Source of the DNA: a bacterium
GTDB taxonomy: Bacteria > Cyanobacteriota > Vampirovibrionia > Gastranaerophilales > UBA9971
Assembly (NCBI GenBank): GCA_037147175.1
Contig: JBAWVS010000004.1
Span: 1-64,000 of the forward strand
DNA: 64,000 nucleotides
Direction of reading: 5' to 3'
Positions 37,255 to 46,811 of this stretch are shown here, piece after piece. Made by a program: the position numbers and the translations under genes. Numbering within the stretch: position 1 is the stretch's first letter; each line of letters begins with the position of its first letter. The notes beneath the pieces were generated by a model that searched no databases, had not been told where the DNA came from, and saw only the letters and a list, made by a program, of their open reading frames with translations.

Positions 37255-40032
37255 CTATACTAATTGAGTTTCAAGATTTTGATGACTTTGCGAATTGATT
37301 TTCTTTCCAGCATCTATCCATTTCCAGCCTGTTGAAGTTTTTTCTGCCGAATAAATTTTGCCGGCTTCAAGATTTCTAAATTTATCTTCTCCAAGTGTGT
37401 CTTTTGAGATACTCACAGGAATTGAGGTTTTATTATCAATACCCACCTTAAATTGAACTTTCTGATCGTTGGTAATATTCTTGGTAATAGTTACATTTAA
37501 TTTTTGACCATGCCATTTAACATTGTATGCGAGTCTGTTCCATCTATTAGGAAGAGTAGGAGCAAACGCTAAACCGTTTTCTTTAAGATCCAGACCGCCA
37601 AAGCCTTTTATCAAAGCTATCCATGTTGCTCCAAGAGTTGCAGCATGAATACCGCCTTTAGCATTGTTCATCACATCGTCAATATCCATCCCTCCTGATT
37701 GGATAAAATATTTGTATGCTTCTTCTTTTTTTCCAAGCCTACTGGCGATTTGACTATGTATACCTACACTCAAAGAACTGCCATGGCTTGTTTTTGGTTC
37801 ATAGTAATCATAATTGGCTTGAATTATTTTTTGAACATCGATACAGGGAAAAATTTCTCGAAGTCTGTCAGGGAGTGCTGAAGCTATCATCAACACATCA
37901 GATTGTTTTACACCCTGATAAGCATTTGCATCCAGCGGCTCGCCATGTTCATCTAAAATATTTTTTTCCCTATTTTCTTTTTTTATTACAACATCAAATT
38001 TCTGCGCAGGTTCTTCTCCGTATTTTTCTCTAAAATACTTTAAATCAACAGGCGGCAGATCATTAAAACCCTTAAACTGTTCTATAACAAGATTTTTATA
38101 ATTTTTAGACACATAAATTTTTTCTTTAGCCTCATCCCAGTCTTGTAGTTCCGAGTCCTGCAATTTTATTTTGTTTGATACTGTTTTATAGTCGGCAGGA
38201 TATTTTTCTTTAAGGAAGAAAGCTACTTCTCTGGCTTTATCCAGATTATGTTTGATAAAAATGTTGGTATACGCATTATCATGGACACCTTCTTTTTCAC
38301 CGTTGCTTTTTATAGCAAACTGTTCATGATATTCATCAGGACCAACAACATTTTTAGTATGAAGTTTGCCGTCATTTTCTTCTACAAGTATACTTCTTGA
38401 ATATCTGGCAGTTTCAAACATAATTTCAGCGCCGTGACTTTTCATAAATTCATCATCGCCTGTTGCTTTCCAATAATCATAGACAGCACAAGCAACATCG
38501 GGGACTATGTGTCTTTCTGCCACAGCACTCATAATTTTAACTTTTTTCCCATCTTCGTTAAACACCCAGGGCGGAGTTCTTTCCTCTCCGTTTGATGAAG
38601 ATTCCCATGCATATCTTGCGCCTTTATAATGAGTCCCTTCTCTTTTATTTTCTATCTCTGTATTTTTTCTTGCGCCCGCGAGTGTGTGGTATCTGTACAT
38701 AAGCATGTCTTTAGCTTTTTCAGGGTTGGTAAGGATAGTATGGGGAAGATCAAATATTTCGTTATCCCAAAACACATGTCCTGCATAATTTGGTCCTGTA
38801 AGTGTTCTTGCGGAAACAGAGTGATACTCGTCATTATTTTCAGCAGCCATTACAAGACGGGCATTTGCATAATTGGCATATCTTTGAGATTTGCTGTCAC
38901 CGCAAATATTTATACCGCATTCTTCCATTCTTTCGTTCATTTTTGACACATGAGCTTTATAATTTTGAGCATAAAAATCATCTGACATGGAATCCAAATG
39001 GGTAATACTTTTTTCAGAAGGGTCTTTCACTTTTGTGTTTATATTTTCATTGGGATTTTTGTCATCTACGCTTGAATGTATTGCCACCAGACTGTCAATT
39101 TTATATTCTTTACCCTGTTTCGCATCAAAAGTCCAATTTTCATAAACGGTTTTATCTTCTTTGTTATATTGTTTTGATGAAGATTTTTGTTCAACGCTTA
39201 TAGAATCATCATCAGAAGAAAAAGTGCTTCTTTGGGATACCGAAAGTTGTTTGGAATGCTCTATTATTCCATTTTCTTTACCGTTGCCGTCTTTAAATTG
39301 CTGTTGTGGTGTTTGTACGCTTACTGTGACTGTTTTATTTAAAATTTGAGGAGAAATTTTAGCGTTCGGGACATTATCCTTTGCTAATACCACACTTGCA
39401 TCTATTCCCGATTTTACCGATATTTTTCCTTTATAATTTACAAGAGTTACAGAAATGCTTTTTCCGCCAATATTTCTATCTTTTAAAGACGCGAATTTTT
39501 CTGTTTTTATTTTAGTAATTTGACCTTTATCATCCTGAACTTCTAATTCTCTTACGGTAACACCTTTTTTTGTATCAAAATATCTAATATGGCTAATAAT
39601 CTTTTGTTCGCTGATATTTATGTCTTTACCGTCAACAAAAACCTGCATTTTTGTCCAATCCGGCATAACAGCGAGTTTATCTGTTTGTTTGTTATCGGGG
39701 TTTACAATATACATGCCTGCAACATACGTACCTGCTGTTGAAGTAGCTTTATAGCCTTCTTCCAGATCACTTCTTGCGCCAAAATACCCGTTTTCTATCG
39801 ATAAAACAGATGAAAGAGCAGCGATTTTGTCCTTGTTTTCGGGAACAGGTTTTATATTTGTCACATCATAAAAAACCATATCAGGATTTTCAATAAGTGA
39901 TGTGTTTTTCTTATTAAGTTCTTTTATTTCTGTAGGAGAAAGGAGCGATTTAATACCAAAAGATAAACTTGAAAGTTGTCTTTCAATCGAATTCAAATCA
40001 TTCAAATTTGTATCTTGAGAAATGTTTAACAT
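37255..40032 (-). CDS. Glycoside hydrolase family 65 disaccharide phosphorylase
   Basis: GH65 enzymes cleave alpha-glucosides such as maltose, trehalose, nigerose or kojibiose with phosphate, giving beta-glucose-1-phosphate. Marks: SIENGYFGARSDLEEGY near residue 78, HVFWDNEIFDLP near 419, TPPWVF and the catalytic acid E567 in VVGPDEYHEQF, then YQGVKQSDVLM and the phosphate-site pattern SHGSSLSVGIHS. At 925 residues it is longer than the usual 750-800, because of about 65 extra N-terminal residues and an extra region around residues 240-300. No signal peptide, so it acts in the cytoplasm. It suggests use of storage or imported alpha-glucans; the exact disaccharide cannot be read off. Confidence 0.92.
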   Translation of the reverse strand: MLNISQDTNLNDLNSIERQLSSLSFGIKSLLSPTEIKELNKKNTSLIENPDMVFYDVTNIKPVPENKDKIAALSSVLSIENGYFGARSDLEEGYKATSTAGTYVAGMYIVNPDNKQTDKLAVMPDWTKMQVFVDGKDINISEQKIISHIRYFDTKKGVTVRELEVQDDKGQITKIKTEKFASLKDRNIGGKSISVTLVNYKGKISVKSGIDASVVLAKDNVPNAKISPQILNKTVTVSVQTPQQQFKDGNGKENGIIEHSKQLSVSQRSTFSSDDDSISVEQKSSSKQYNKEDKTVYENWTFDAKQGKEYKIDSLVAIHSSVDDKNPNENINTKVKDPSEKSITHLDSMSDDFYAQNYKAHVSKMNERMEECGINICGDSKSQRYANYANARLVMAAENNDEYHSVSARTLTGPNYAGHVFWDNEIFDLPHTILTNPEKAKDMLMYRYHTLAGARKNTEIENKREGTHYKGARYAWESSSNGEERTPPWVFNEDGKKVKIMSAVAERHIVPDVACAVYDYWKATGDDEFMKSHGAEIMFETARYSRSILVEENDGKLHTKNVVGPDEYHEQFAIKSNGEKEGVHDNAYTNIFIKHNLDKAREVAFFLKEKYPADYKTVSNKIKLQDSELQDWDEAKEKIYVSKNYKNLVIEQFKGFNDLPPVDLKYFREKYGEEPAQKFDVVIKKENREKNILDEHGEPLDANAYQGVKQSDVLMIASALPDRLREIFPCIDVQKIIQANYDYYEPKTSHGSSLSVGIHSQIASRLGKKEEAYKYFIQSGGMDIDDVMNNAKGGIHAATLGATWIALIKGFGGLDLKENGLAFAPTLPNRWNRLAYNVKWHGQKLNVTITKNITNDQKVQFKVGIDNKTSIPVSISKDTLGEDKFRNLEAGKIYSAEKTSTGWKWIDAGKKINSQSHQNLETQLV

Positions 40033-40574
40033 GTTCCAGCCCTCTTTAATAATTTATAATATTATTATTTTTCTGCTTTCCTTTATAGATTGTGAGATCT
40101 TAAAACTTTCTAAAAATATAAAACCTCTAAAAATAAAAATTGACCCCCATGTAAATTGGTTTGTTAAAAAACTGTTACAAATAAATGCTTTAAATAACAA
40201 AAACCAAATTATACAAAAAATATTTGATCTAATAAAAATTTATTAACCAAATATTTTCAACAAAAAGCCATGTCGAATTAAATCATGACATAATTTTTAA
40301 TCTTTTATTATTAACGAAATCATTATCTTTAAAATACAAATTGTCTGTATTTTATGTTATTAAATTATTATGAGAATATTAATGGTGTTTAATATTTCCA
40401 GATTATATTAATTAACTCGAATTGCTAAATCGCCAAAATCGTCATTGCGAGCATAGCGATGCAATCTATAAAAAATAAAATGGATTGCCGCGTCGAGTTT
40501 ATAGCCTCTCCTCGCAATGACGCGTAAATTTAACTATCAATTAGAGTTTATTAGTTGATTAAAAATATTGAATT
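40033..40574. other. Intergenic region with one family A repeat
   Basis: 542 bp, AT-rich, between the divergent GH65 and mutS2 genes. The only structure I can name is the repeat at 40419-40532. A 74-codon plus-strand frame (40022-40246) has no ribosome site and overlaps the GH65 start, so I do not call it. Confidence 0.6.
40419..40532 (+). repeat. Full copy of palindromic repeat family A (114 bp)
   Basis: Sub-terminal inverted repeats GTCATTGCGAG (40441-40451) and CTCGCAATGAC (40511-40521) enclose GCAATCTATAAAAAA and ATGGATTGCCGCGTCGAG. The reverse complement of 48747-48860 matches it nearly base for base over the same 114 bp, including about 21 bp of flank on the left. No coding capacity; MITE-like. 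Confidence 0.85.
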
Positions 40575-42947
40575 ATGAATACAATTGAACAAACTATAAA
40601 AGTACTTGAATGGAAAACCATTCTTGAAGACCTTTCAAAGCACTCTACCTGCGAAATCGGCAAAGAGCGTTGTTTAAATGCAGAAATCTTTTTGAATGCC
40701 GAAAAAATCAGGTACGAGCTAAAACTTACAACTGAAGGGAAATATTTATTAGACCATACTATATATCCTCCTCTCAGCGGTATAAGAAATATTGCGGAGT
40801 TTCTCTCAATTGCCCGAACAGGAAAAACCCTGAGAGGTGAAGAATTAATTGATATAGCCAATACAATGGGGGCTTCAAGGCGATTAAAGTCGTTTTTTGA
40901 AAGGTACAAAGAAGAAGTACCCGCATTACACAAGATTTCAACGGGTCTATATGAAGATAAGCTTCTGGAAGAAGATATTCTCGATATTTTTGATGAGGCA
41001 GGGAATATGTACGATACAGCAAGTCCCGAGCTAAAAAGACTGCGAGTAAGCCTTAAAGACCAGACTTTTAATCTCAAAAACAAACTTAATTCCCTTATAA
41101 ATTCAGCTTCTTTCTCGAAATTCCTTCAGGAAAGCGTTTTTACTTTGAGGGATGACAGGTATGTAGTACCAGTAAAAGCCGAACATAAGTCGCATGTTCC
41201 GGGTATTGTCCATGACATTTCGGCGAGCGGTTCAACAATTTTTATTGAACCTCGGATAATTGTTGAGCTTAACAACAAACTCAGAGAAATCGAGATAAAA
41301 ATCGACGCTGAAGTCAAACGAATTTTGACAGAACTAAGCGGCAGGGTCAAAGAAATTACGCAGGAGATGACTTATACGCTCGAGATTCTTGGCGATATAG
41401 ATTTTGTTTTTGCTAAATCAAAATACAGTATATCGATTAAGGCGACAGAACCTGAAATTAACACTGAAAAATATATTTCTCTCAAAAGTGTAAGGCATCC
41501 TGTTCTTTTGAGAGTTGTTGAAAAAGTCGTCCCGAACGATATAAAAATCGGGAAAAGCTTCAATATAATGATAATTACCGGTCCGAATACGGGAGGAAAG
41601 ACGGTAGTTCTCAAAACAGTAGGAATTTGTACACTTATGGCTCGAGCAGGTATGCATATCCCTGCTGTAGAGGCAAGTATTTATCCTTTTAAAAACATTT
41701 TTGCGGATATCGGGGATGAACAAAGCATTATCCAGAGCTTATCCACGTTTTCCGGACATATCAAAAACATTATCAATATTCTTGAAAACGCAGATGATGA
41801 CACACTTATTTTGATTGATGAAGTCGGAGCAGGCACTGATCCTCTAGAAGGAACAGCTCTTGCCGAGGCAATCCTGCAAGATATTTTTGACAAAGGCTCA
41901 AGGGCAATCATTACGACCCATTTCAGCGAACTTAAAGCACTTGCTTACACAAAATCAGGCTTTTATAACGCAAGCGTAGAATTTGATACTGAAAGCCTCG
42001 AGCCTACTTATAAATTATTAATGGGAATGCCGGGCAAGAGTAATGCCATTTATATAGCGGGAAAACTTGGACTTAATGAAAATATTGCAAAAAAAGCACG
42101 GGAAATATATTTAACGAAAAAAGACCCGACAGGGCAGGTTCTTGAAGGACTTCAAAATACACAGCAAGAACTTTCAAAAAATGCCAAAAAAGTTGAGGAA
42201 ACAAAGGAAAATCTTGAAAAGCTTGAAAAAGCTTACAATGAAGATATTGAAAAAATCAAAGACGAGAAAAAAAAGATTATCAGTGTTTACAGGAAAAAAT
42301 TTGATGCGGAGCTGCTCAAAGCAAAGGAAGAAATTAAAGATATTCTTGAAGAAATCAGGCGAACAAAAAGCGAAAAAGTTTCAAGGCGAACCCTTTCAAA
42401 GCTTGGCGGGACAGAAGCTGAACTCAGGCAGTTTAGTCAGGGAGAAAAAGAGCTGCTTGAACCTGAATTTCAGCCACTTGACTGGGACAATATTAAAATT
42501 GGCGATACAGTGCTTATAAAACATCTGGATCAGGAAGCTGTTGTTTCTGCTTTGCCTGACAAAAATAACAATGTTCAGGTGCAGATAGGTTTACTTAAAA
42601 CAACAGTAAAAGCAGATGAGCTAGTAAAAACAAAATCGGGAAAATCTGCCAAATTTAAGACTAATATAGAAAAACCAAAATATATTCAGCTAAAAAGACA
42701 CCAAATAAGCAATGAGCTTGACTTAAGAGGAATGAGCGCAGAAGATGCGATAGACAAAGTAGAATTTTTTCTTGATGAAGCCAGTCTGGCGAATCTTTCT
42801 CCTATTTATCTTATTCATGGGCATGGGACGGGTATTTTAAGAAAAGCAGTCAGAGAGTACCTCAAAACTTCGCCATATATCAGCAAATTCAGAGCAGGAG
42901 AACAGACAGAAGGCGGTGACGGAGTTACTGTCGCAGAATTAGCTTAG
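40575..42947 (+). CDS. mutS2: MutS2 family ATPase/endonuclease
   Basis: MutS2 lacks the mismatch-recognition domain of MutS and acts on recombination intermediates or stalled ribosomes, depending on the species studied. The 790 residues show the clamp/lever core, Walker A GPNTGGKTVVLKTVG near residue 337, the Walker B segment LILIDEVGAGTDPLEG, a long coiled coil (about 515-640) and a C-terminal Smr domain with ELDLRGMSAEDAI and IHGHGTGILRKAV. Length and order are normal. A family A repeat lies about 40 bp upstream. Confidence 0.97.
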   Translation: MNTIEQTIKVLEWKTILEDLSKHSTCEIGKERCLNAEIFLNAEKIRYELKLTTEGKYLLDHTIYPPLSGIRNIAEFLSIARTGKTLRGEELIDIANTMGASRRLKSFFERYKEEVPALHKISTGLYEDKLLEEDILDIFDEAGNMYDTASPELKRLRVSLKDQTFNLKNKLNSLINSASFSKFLQESVFTLRDDRYVVPVKAEHKSHVPGIVHDISASGSTIFIEPRIIVELNNKLREIEIKIDAEVKRILTELSGRVKEITQEMTYTLEILGDIDFVFAKSKYSISIKATEPEINTEKYISLKSVRHPVLLRVVEKVVPNDIKIGKSFNIMIITGPNTGGKTVVLKTVGICTLMARAGMHIPAVEASIYPFKNIFADIGDEQSIIQSLSTFSGHIKNIINILENADDDTLILIDEVGAGTDPLEGTALAEAILQDIFDKGSRAIITTHFSELKALAYTKSGFYNASVEFDTESLEPTYKLLMGMPGKSNAIYIAGKLGLNENIAKKAREIYLTKKDPTGQVLEGLQNTQQELSKNAKKVEETKENLEKLEKAYNEDIEKIKDEKKKIISVYRKKFDAELLKAKEEIKDILEEIRRTKSEKVSRRTLSKLGGTEAELRQFSQGEKELLEPEFQPLDWDNIKIGDTVLIKHLDQEAVVSALPDKNNNVQVQIGLLKTTVKADELVKTKSGKSAKFKTNIEKPKYIQLKRHQISNELDLRGMSAEDAIDKVEFFLDEASLANLSPIYLIHGHGTGILRKAVREYLKTSPYISKFRAGEQTEGGDGVTVAELA

Positions 42948-43135
42948 ACTCTTGAAGCAGCAGCCCCTAAACTTGCCTTAAACGCTTATATATCTTGATT
43001 TTTGTATTTTTAACAAAATCGGCTCTTAATTTTAAAATCACAAAAATAAAAAGAACAATTGATAAAGCATTTTTAGCGTAGTATAGTTTAATAAAGCTAG
43101 CAAAATAAAAGATTTGAATTTCCGGAGAAAAAATA

Positions 43136-43381
43136 ATGGATGCAATGATACGTGTTTCACTTGATACAACAGAAAAAGCAGAAAACAAGTACAAACTTGT
43201 TTATGAAGTAGCAGCTCTTGCTAAAAAACTTGTTGAAGAACAAATTGTTAAAAAACAGCACGAAGAGTTCGGCTATGACGTAGAGCCTACTTTTAACTCT
43301 TCAATCAAAAAAGAAAAACCTGTTCAGCATGCAATAATGGTTAAAGCCAGTGAATCTGACGATAGCGGACTTGTTGGCTAG
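43136..43381 (+). CDS. rpoZ: Probable RNA polymerase omega subunit
   Basis: The 81-residue protein has GGAG 8 nt before the ATG. It follows the pattern of cyanobacterial omega: NKYKLVYEVAALAKKLVEE resembles [20 protein letters not shown], and KPVQHAIMVKASES resembles KPVIRAIIEMSDE, ending in a short G-containing tail. Omega helps fold and hold the beta' subunit. The N-terminal MRPxL-type motif of proteobacterial omega is not present, as in cyanobacteria. The call rests on this pattern, so moderate confidence. RNase HIII follows 13 bp later. Confidence 0.65.
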   Translation: MDAMIRVSLDTTEKAENKYKLVYEVAALAKKLVEEQIVKKQHEEFGYDVEPTFNSSIKKEKPVQHAIMVKASESDDSGLVG

Positions 43382-43394
43382 TTTTTAGTTTTTA

Positions 43395-44285
43395 ATGAAC
43401 AACACTTATACAGCGAAATTTGATTTAACAAAAGAACCTGAATTAAAACAAAAGCTCGAAAAAAGCGGTTTTAATTTCCAGCAAGTTCAGTATGCTTTTT
43501 GGCGGGGACAAAAAAACGGTCTGTCTGTTACTCTTTACAATAGCGGAAAACTGCTTGTACAGGGAAAAGAAACCGATGCTTTCCTGAAAGAATATTTGGG
43601 GATAGAAAACAGCACGCAGAGTGTTTTGGCTTTGCCTGAAACAAAAGCAAAATACTCAAGCTGGATTGGTACTGACGAATCGGGAAAAGGGGATTATTTT
43701 GGTCCGCTTGTGATTGCAGGTGTGCTTGTCGAAGAAGAAAATATAAAAAAACTTTCCGCTTTTAATATTCAGGACAGCAAAAAGCTTAATGATTCCATAA
43801 TAGAAAAAGTTGCCGTGCAGATTAAGGCAAACAGCACTTTTTCTGTGGTAGTAATTAATCCTGCAAAGTACAATGAGCTTTATTCAAAGTTTAAAAATTT
43901 AAATACACTGCTGGCGTGGGGACATGCCAGAGCTATAGAAAATATTCTTGAGAAAAAACCATGCCGGAATGTTCTTTCCGATAAATTCGGCAATGAATCT
44001 TTGATTAAAAATGCTTTATTGAAAAAAGGAAAAACAATCAATCTGGAACAAAGAGTCAGGGCTGAATCCGATCTTGCAGTTGCGGCAGCCTCTATTTTAG
44101 CAAGAAATGAATTTGTTCAGAGAATAAAAAAACTTTCTGTTGAACATGGAATAACTTTTCAAAAAGGCGCTTCACCTAAAGTTAAAGAACAGGCTTCTGA
44201 ATTTGCAAGCAAACATGGATTCGAATCACTCAAAAATATTGCCAAATTACACTTTAAAACAACAAAAGAACTACACATCAAATAG
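43395..44285 (+). CDS. rnhC: Ribonuclease HIII
   Basis: RNase HIII cuts RNA in RNA-DNA hybrids. The 296-residue protein has the N-terminal TBP-like substrate-binding domain (about residues 1-75) that separates HIII from HII, then the catalytic GTDESGKGDYFGPLVIAG with D94 and E95, DSKKLND near 130 and ESDLAVAAASILAR near 225. Family length is typical. It lies 13 bp after the omega-like gene and is likely co-transcribed. Confidence 0.95.
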   Translation: MNNTYTAKFDLTKEPELKQKLEKSGFNFQQVQYAFWRGQKNGLSVTLYNSGKLLVQGKETDAFLKEYLGIENSTQSVLALPETKAKYSSWIGTDESGKGDYFGPLVIAGVLVEEENIKKLSAFNIQDSKKLNDSIIEKVAVQIKANSTFSVVVINPAKYNELYSKFKNLNTLLAWGHARAIENILEKKPCRNVLSDKFGNESLIKNALLKKGKTINLEQRVRAESDLAVAAASILARNEFVQRIKKLSVEHGITFQKGASPKVKEQASEFASKHGFESLKNIAKLHFKTTKELHIK

Positions 44286-44528
44286 TATATATATACAAAC
44301 TATATATATATAAATTCTTTGTATAAGAAAATGTAAATCAATAACATGGCTAAGTGATTTATGTATAAATTTTTTATATAGTTAATTAAGTTAGTTAATC
44401 TAGCTAAACTGTACATTAAATTGTTATACAAAACATAAATTAAACACAAGAATTTTAATAATTTTTATCGAAATATATCAGCATAAATTAATTATTCTAA
44501 ATTCACAACCGTAGAGGAAAAATTAAAA

Positions 44529-44954
44529 ATGAGAGAAAAAAATTTTTTCGTTAGTTATTATATGAGCCGTTCACCGGTTTACGTTCAAGAAACAGACACT
44601 CTTTACAGTGCAATTAAAGCAATGAAAAAATTTAAAGTAGATGCTATCTCGGTTGTTAATGAAGATTTTGCAATTATTGGCTGTATTACAAAGAAAAAAA
44701 TTAAAAATATTCTCAAACTTAATTTAAGCAAAAATATTAATCTTTTTGAAAACATAATGGTTAAAGATATTATCGGAAAAGACAAGTTTCCTGTGATTGT
44801 TTATCCAAACATGGAAATAGAAGATGCTTTTTCTATTATGAAATACCTTAACAATACCTGTATTCCGGTAGTAAATGAGCCATGGGAGAAAAAAATGGTT
44901 GGCGTTCTCTGGTTAGAGGATATACTTTCTATCATAAAAAAATTGCCGGTATAG
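44529..44954 (+). CDS. Stand-alone CBS-pair protein
   Basis: 141 residues that consist of two CBS motifs and little else: SRSPVYVQETDTLYSAIKAM with VVNEDFAIIGCITKKKI, and FPVIVYPNMEIEDAFSIMKY with VVNEPWEKKMVGVLWLEDIL. Such proteins sense adenine nucleotides or similar ligands and usually act on a partner. No partner is obvious here. AGAGGA precedes the ATG. The gap upstream (243 bp) is very AT-rich with TA repeats and contains no gene that I can see. Confidence 0.88.
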   Translation: MREKNFFVSYYMSRSPVYVQETDTLYSAIKAMKKFKVDAISVVNEDFAIIGCITKKKIKNILKLNLSKNINLFENIMVKDIIGKDKFPVIVYPNMEIEDAFSIMKYLNNTCIPVVNEPWEKKMVGVLWLEDILSIIKKLPV

Positions 44955-45143
44955 ACTAAACTGTTAGTGTATTGAGAGATTAAAGTTACTACTGTTATAC
45001 TGAACTCGTTAAAATGAGTTTAGCCTTCCAGAGAGGCAAAGCCGCTCTTCAGGCTTTCGCTCCTGCTTCGCGAAAAAAATTAAGATAAGAAAGAGTTTTT
45101 TGCGAAACATTTTATAGTCTCAATACATTATTAGGATAGATAT

Positions 45144-45410
45144 ATGAACAAAGTTAAAGCCGCTGAAGACTTCCTTAAAAGTCTCGAAAACCCTCAGATA
45201 ACAATGGATATAATGGTTGACAGAATTGATGTCCAAATGCTTTATGTAATTAACAATTATGCCGATTTGATTTCAAAAGTCAGAAAAAAAACCAGCAGCC
45301 TTGAAGAAAAAGACATTGTAACCTGTTCTATGATAATAGGCTATTTGTTAAAAAGCCATTTAGACCGTTACGAACTAGATCAGAGCTTAAAAATAAATGT
45401 TATGGATTAA
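45144..45410 (+). CDS. Small helical protein, hypothetical
   Basis: 88 residues, AGGAT 6 nt before the ATG. Predicted helical and amphipathic, with no membrane segment, cysteines or recognised motif (MNKVKAAEDFLKSLE; IVTCSMIIGYLLKSHLDRYE). The stop lies two bases from the convergent mnmE stop. Function unknown. Confidence 0.6.
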   Translation: MNKVKAAEDFLKSLENPQITMDIMVDRIDVQMLYVINNYADLISKVRKKTSSLEEKDIVTCSMIIGYLLKSHLDRYELDQSLKINVMD

Positions 45411-45412
45411 TC

Positions 45413-46801
45413 TTACTTGCCAATACAGAAGTTATCAAAAATATTATTAATAATTTCTTCTGAGATGACTTCTCCTGTGATTTCTCCAAGTGCGATGAGG
45501 GCAGACTTTAAATCAATTAAAATCAAATCCTGAATTTCACTATTTTTGCAGGCACTTAATGATTGTTCAAGTGAAGCCAGGCTTTTTGCAAGACATTCCT
45601 GTTGACGTGTATTTGTACAAAATTCATTTGAAGCGTCTTCAGTTATTATAAGTTTTCTAATTTCTTTTTTGATTAAATCAAGCCCTATTTTTGCTTTTGC
45701 AGAAATTTTAATAGTGCTTTGACTGTCATTGCAGCTTTCCACTAAATCTGATTTTGAGCCGATTTTTATTACTTTTTTGTTTTTTATCTCTTCATAAATT
45801 GCAAGGTCTTCAGTTTTGAGTCCTTGAGTTAAATCATAAATAAAAAGAATTAAATCTGCATTTTCTATACAGCTTTTAGTTTTATTTATACCGATAGATT
45901 CAATATAGTCGCTTGAATTATTGGAATCCAGATTTCTTATTCCTGCCGTATCCATTAAAATTACAGGGATTCCGTCTATATCAACGGATTCTTGAATAAT
46001 ATCTCTTGTTGTACCGGGAATTTCTGTTACTATTGCTCTTTCCATATCAAGAAGGGCGTTAAACAAAGAGGATTTTCCCACATTGGGTTTGCCTGCAAAG
46101 GCAATTTTTAAGCCATCTCTCATTAAATTCGAGGAATTTGCCGTTAATAAAATAAGATTTATCTTTTTTATAAAAAAATTGAGTTTTTCCTCTATAAAAA
46201 AATACTCGGGCTCATTGACTTCTTCGGGAAAATCAATAGCTGCTGTCATCATCGATAAAAGATCTAGAACTTCCTTCCTTAAATTATTTATGTGATTAGA
46301 GAGATTCCCCGATAAATTTCCTGCCGCAGCTTGAGAAAACTTGTCAGTTTTCGAATGAATAAGGTCAAGAACAGCTTCTGCTCTACTTAAGTCCAATTTT
46401 CCGTGCATAAAAGCTCTCTTAGAAAACTCGCCTTTTTCCGCAAGTCTTGCTCCTTCTTTAAGGCAGAGCTTTAGGATGTTTTTTACAACATTAATGCCTC
46501 CATGACATTGAATTTCAAAAACATCTTCTCCCGTGTAGCTGTTCGGGTTTTTAAAACAGAGAACAATTACTTCATCTATAGGTTTTTTGTTACTGATTAT
46601 CCAGCCATGATAAATTTTATTTGGCTTAAAATCAGGCAGGATCTTATCTTGCAGCGTTGTAGAAAATATTTTCGAGATAATTTCCTGCGATTTTTCTCCG
46701 GAAATCCTTACGATACCGACCCCGCCTGTTCCAAGAGGAGTTGCAATTGCTGCTATTGTATCATTTTGGTTATAAATTTTTTTCATTTTGCAAGGAATCA
46801 A
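45413..46801 (-). CDS. mnmE: tRNA modification GTPase MnmE
   Basis: MnmE works with MnmG to add the aminomethyl-type group to U34 of certain tRNAs. The 462 residues show the N-terminal tetrahydrofolate-binding domain (TIAAIATPLGTGGVGIVRISG), the G domain with P-loop GKPNVGKSSLFNALL and IPGTTRDIIQE, and the C-terminal FDNFCIGK with the essential cysteine. The start is uncertain: TTG 46801 has AGGG close by, while ATG 46786 gives the usual MKKIYxxDTIAA opening. It follows yidC by 10 bp on the same strand, the classic yidC-mnmE order. Confidence 0.97.
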   Translation of the reverse strand: MIPCKMKKIYNQNDTIAAIATPLGTGGVGIVRISGEKSQEIISKIFSTTLQDKILPDFKPNKIYHGWIISNKKPIDEVIVLCFKNPNSYTGEDVFEIQCHGGINVVKNILKLCLKEGARLAEKGEFSKRAFMHGKLDLSRAEAVLDLIHSKTDKFSQAAAGNLSGNLSNHINNLRKEVLDLLSMMTAAIDFPEEVNEPEYFFIEEKLNFFIKKINLILLTANSSNLMRDGLKIAFAGKPNVGKSSLFNALLDMERAIVTEIPGTTRDIIQESVDIDGIPVILMDTAGIRNLDSNNSSDYIESIGINKTKSCIENADLILFIYDLTQGLKTEDLAIYEEIKNKKVIKIGSKSDLVESCNDSQSTIKISAKAKIGLDLIKKEIRKLIITEDASNEFCTNTRQQECLAKSLASLEQSLSACKNSEIQDLILIDLKSALIALGEITGEVISEEIINNIFDNFCIGK

Positions 46802-46811
46802 TTTTCCCTAT

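Noticed and set aside
40022-40246. Plus-strand 74-codon frame overlapping the GH65 start
   Set aside because: No ribosome site, overlaps a well-supported gene and its content is A/T-driven.
44286-44528. TA-rich tandem repeats as an origin or attachment site
   Set aside because: Simple AT-rich DNA without DnaA-box-like clusters or a recognisable core.
44955-45143. Hairpin-rich GC patch (about 45000-45080) as an RNA gene
   Set aside because: Short, imperfect pairing without tRNA or known RNA features; more likely a decayed repeat.
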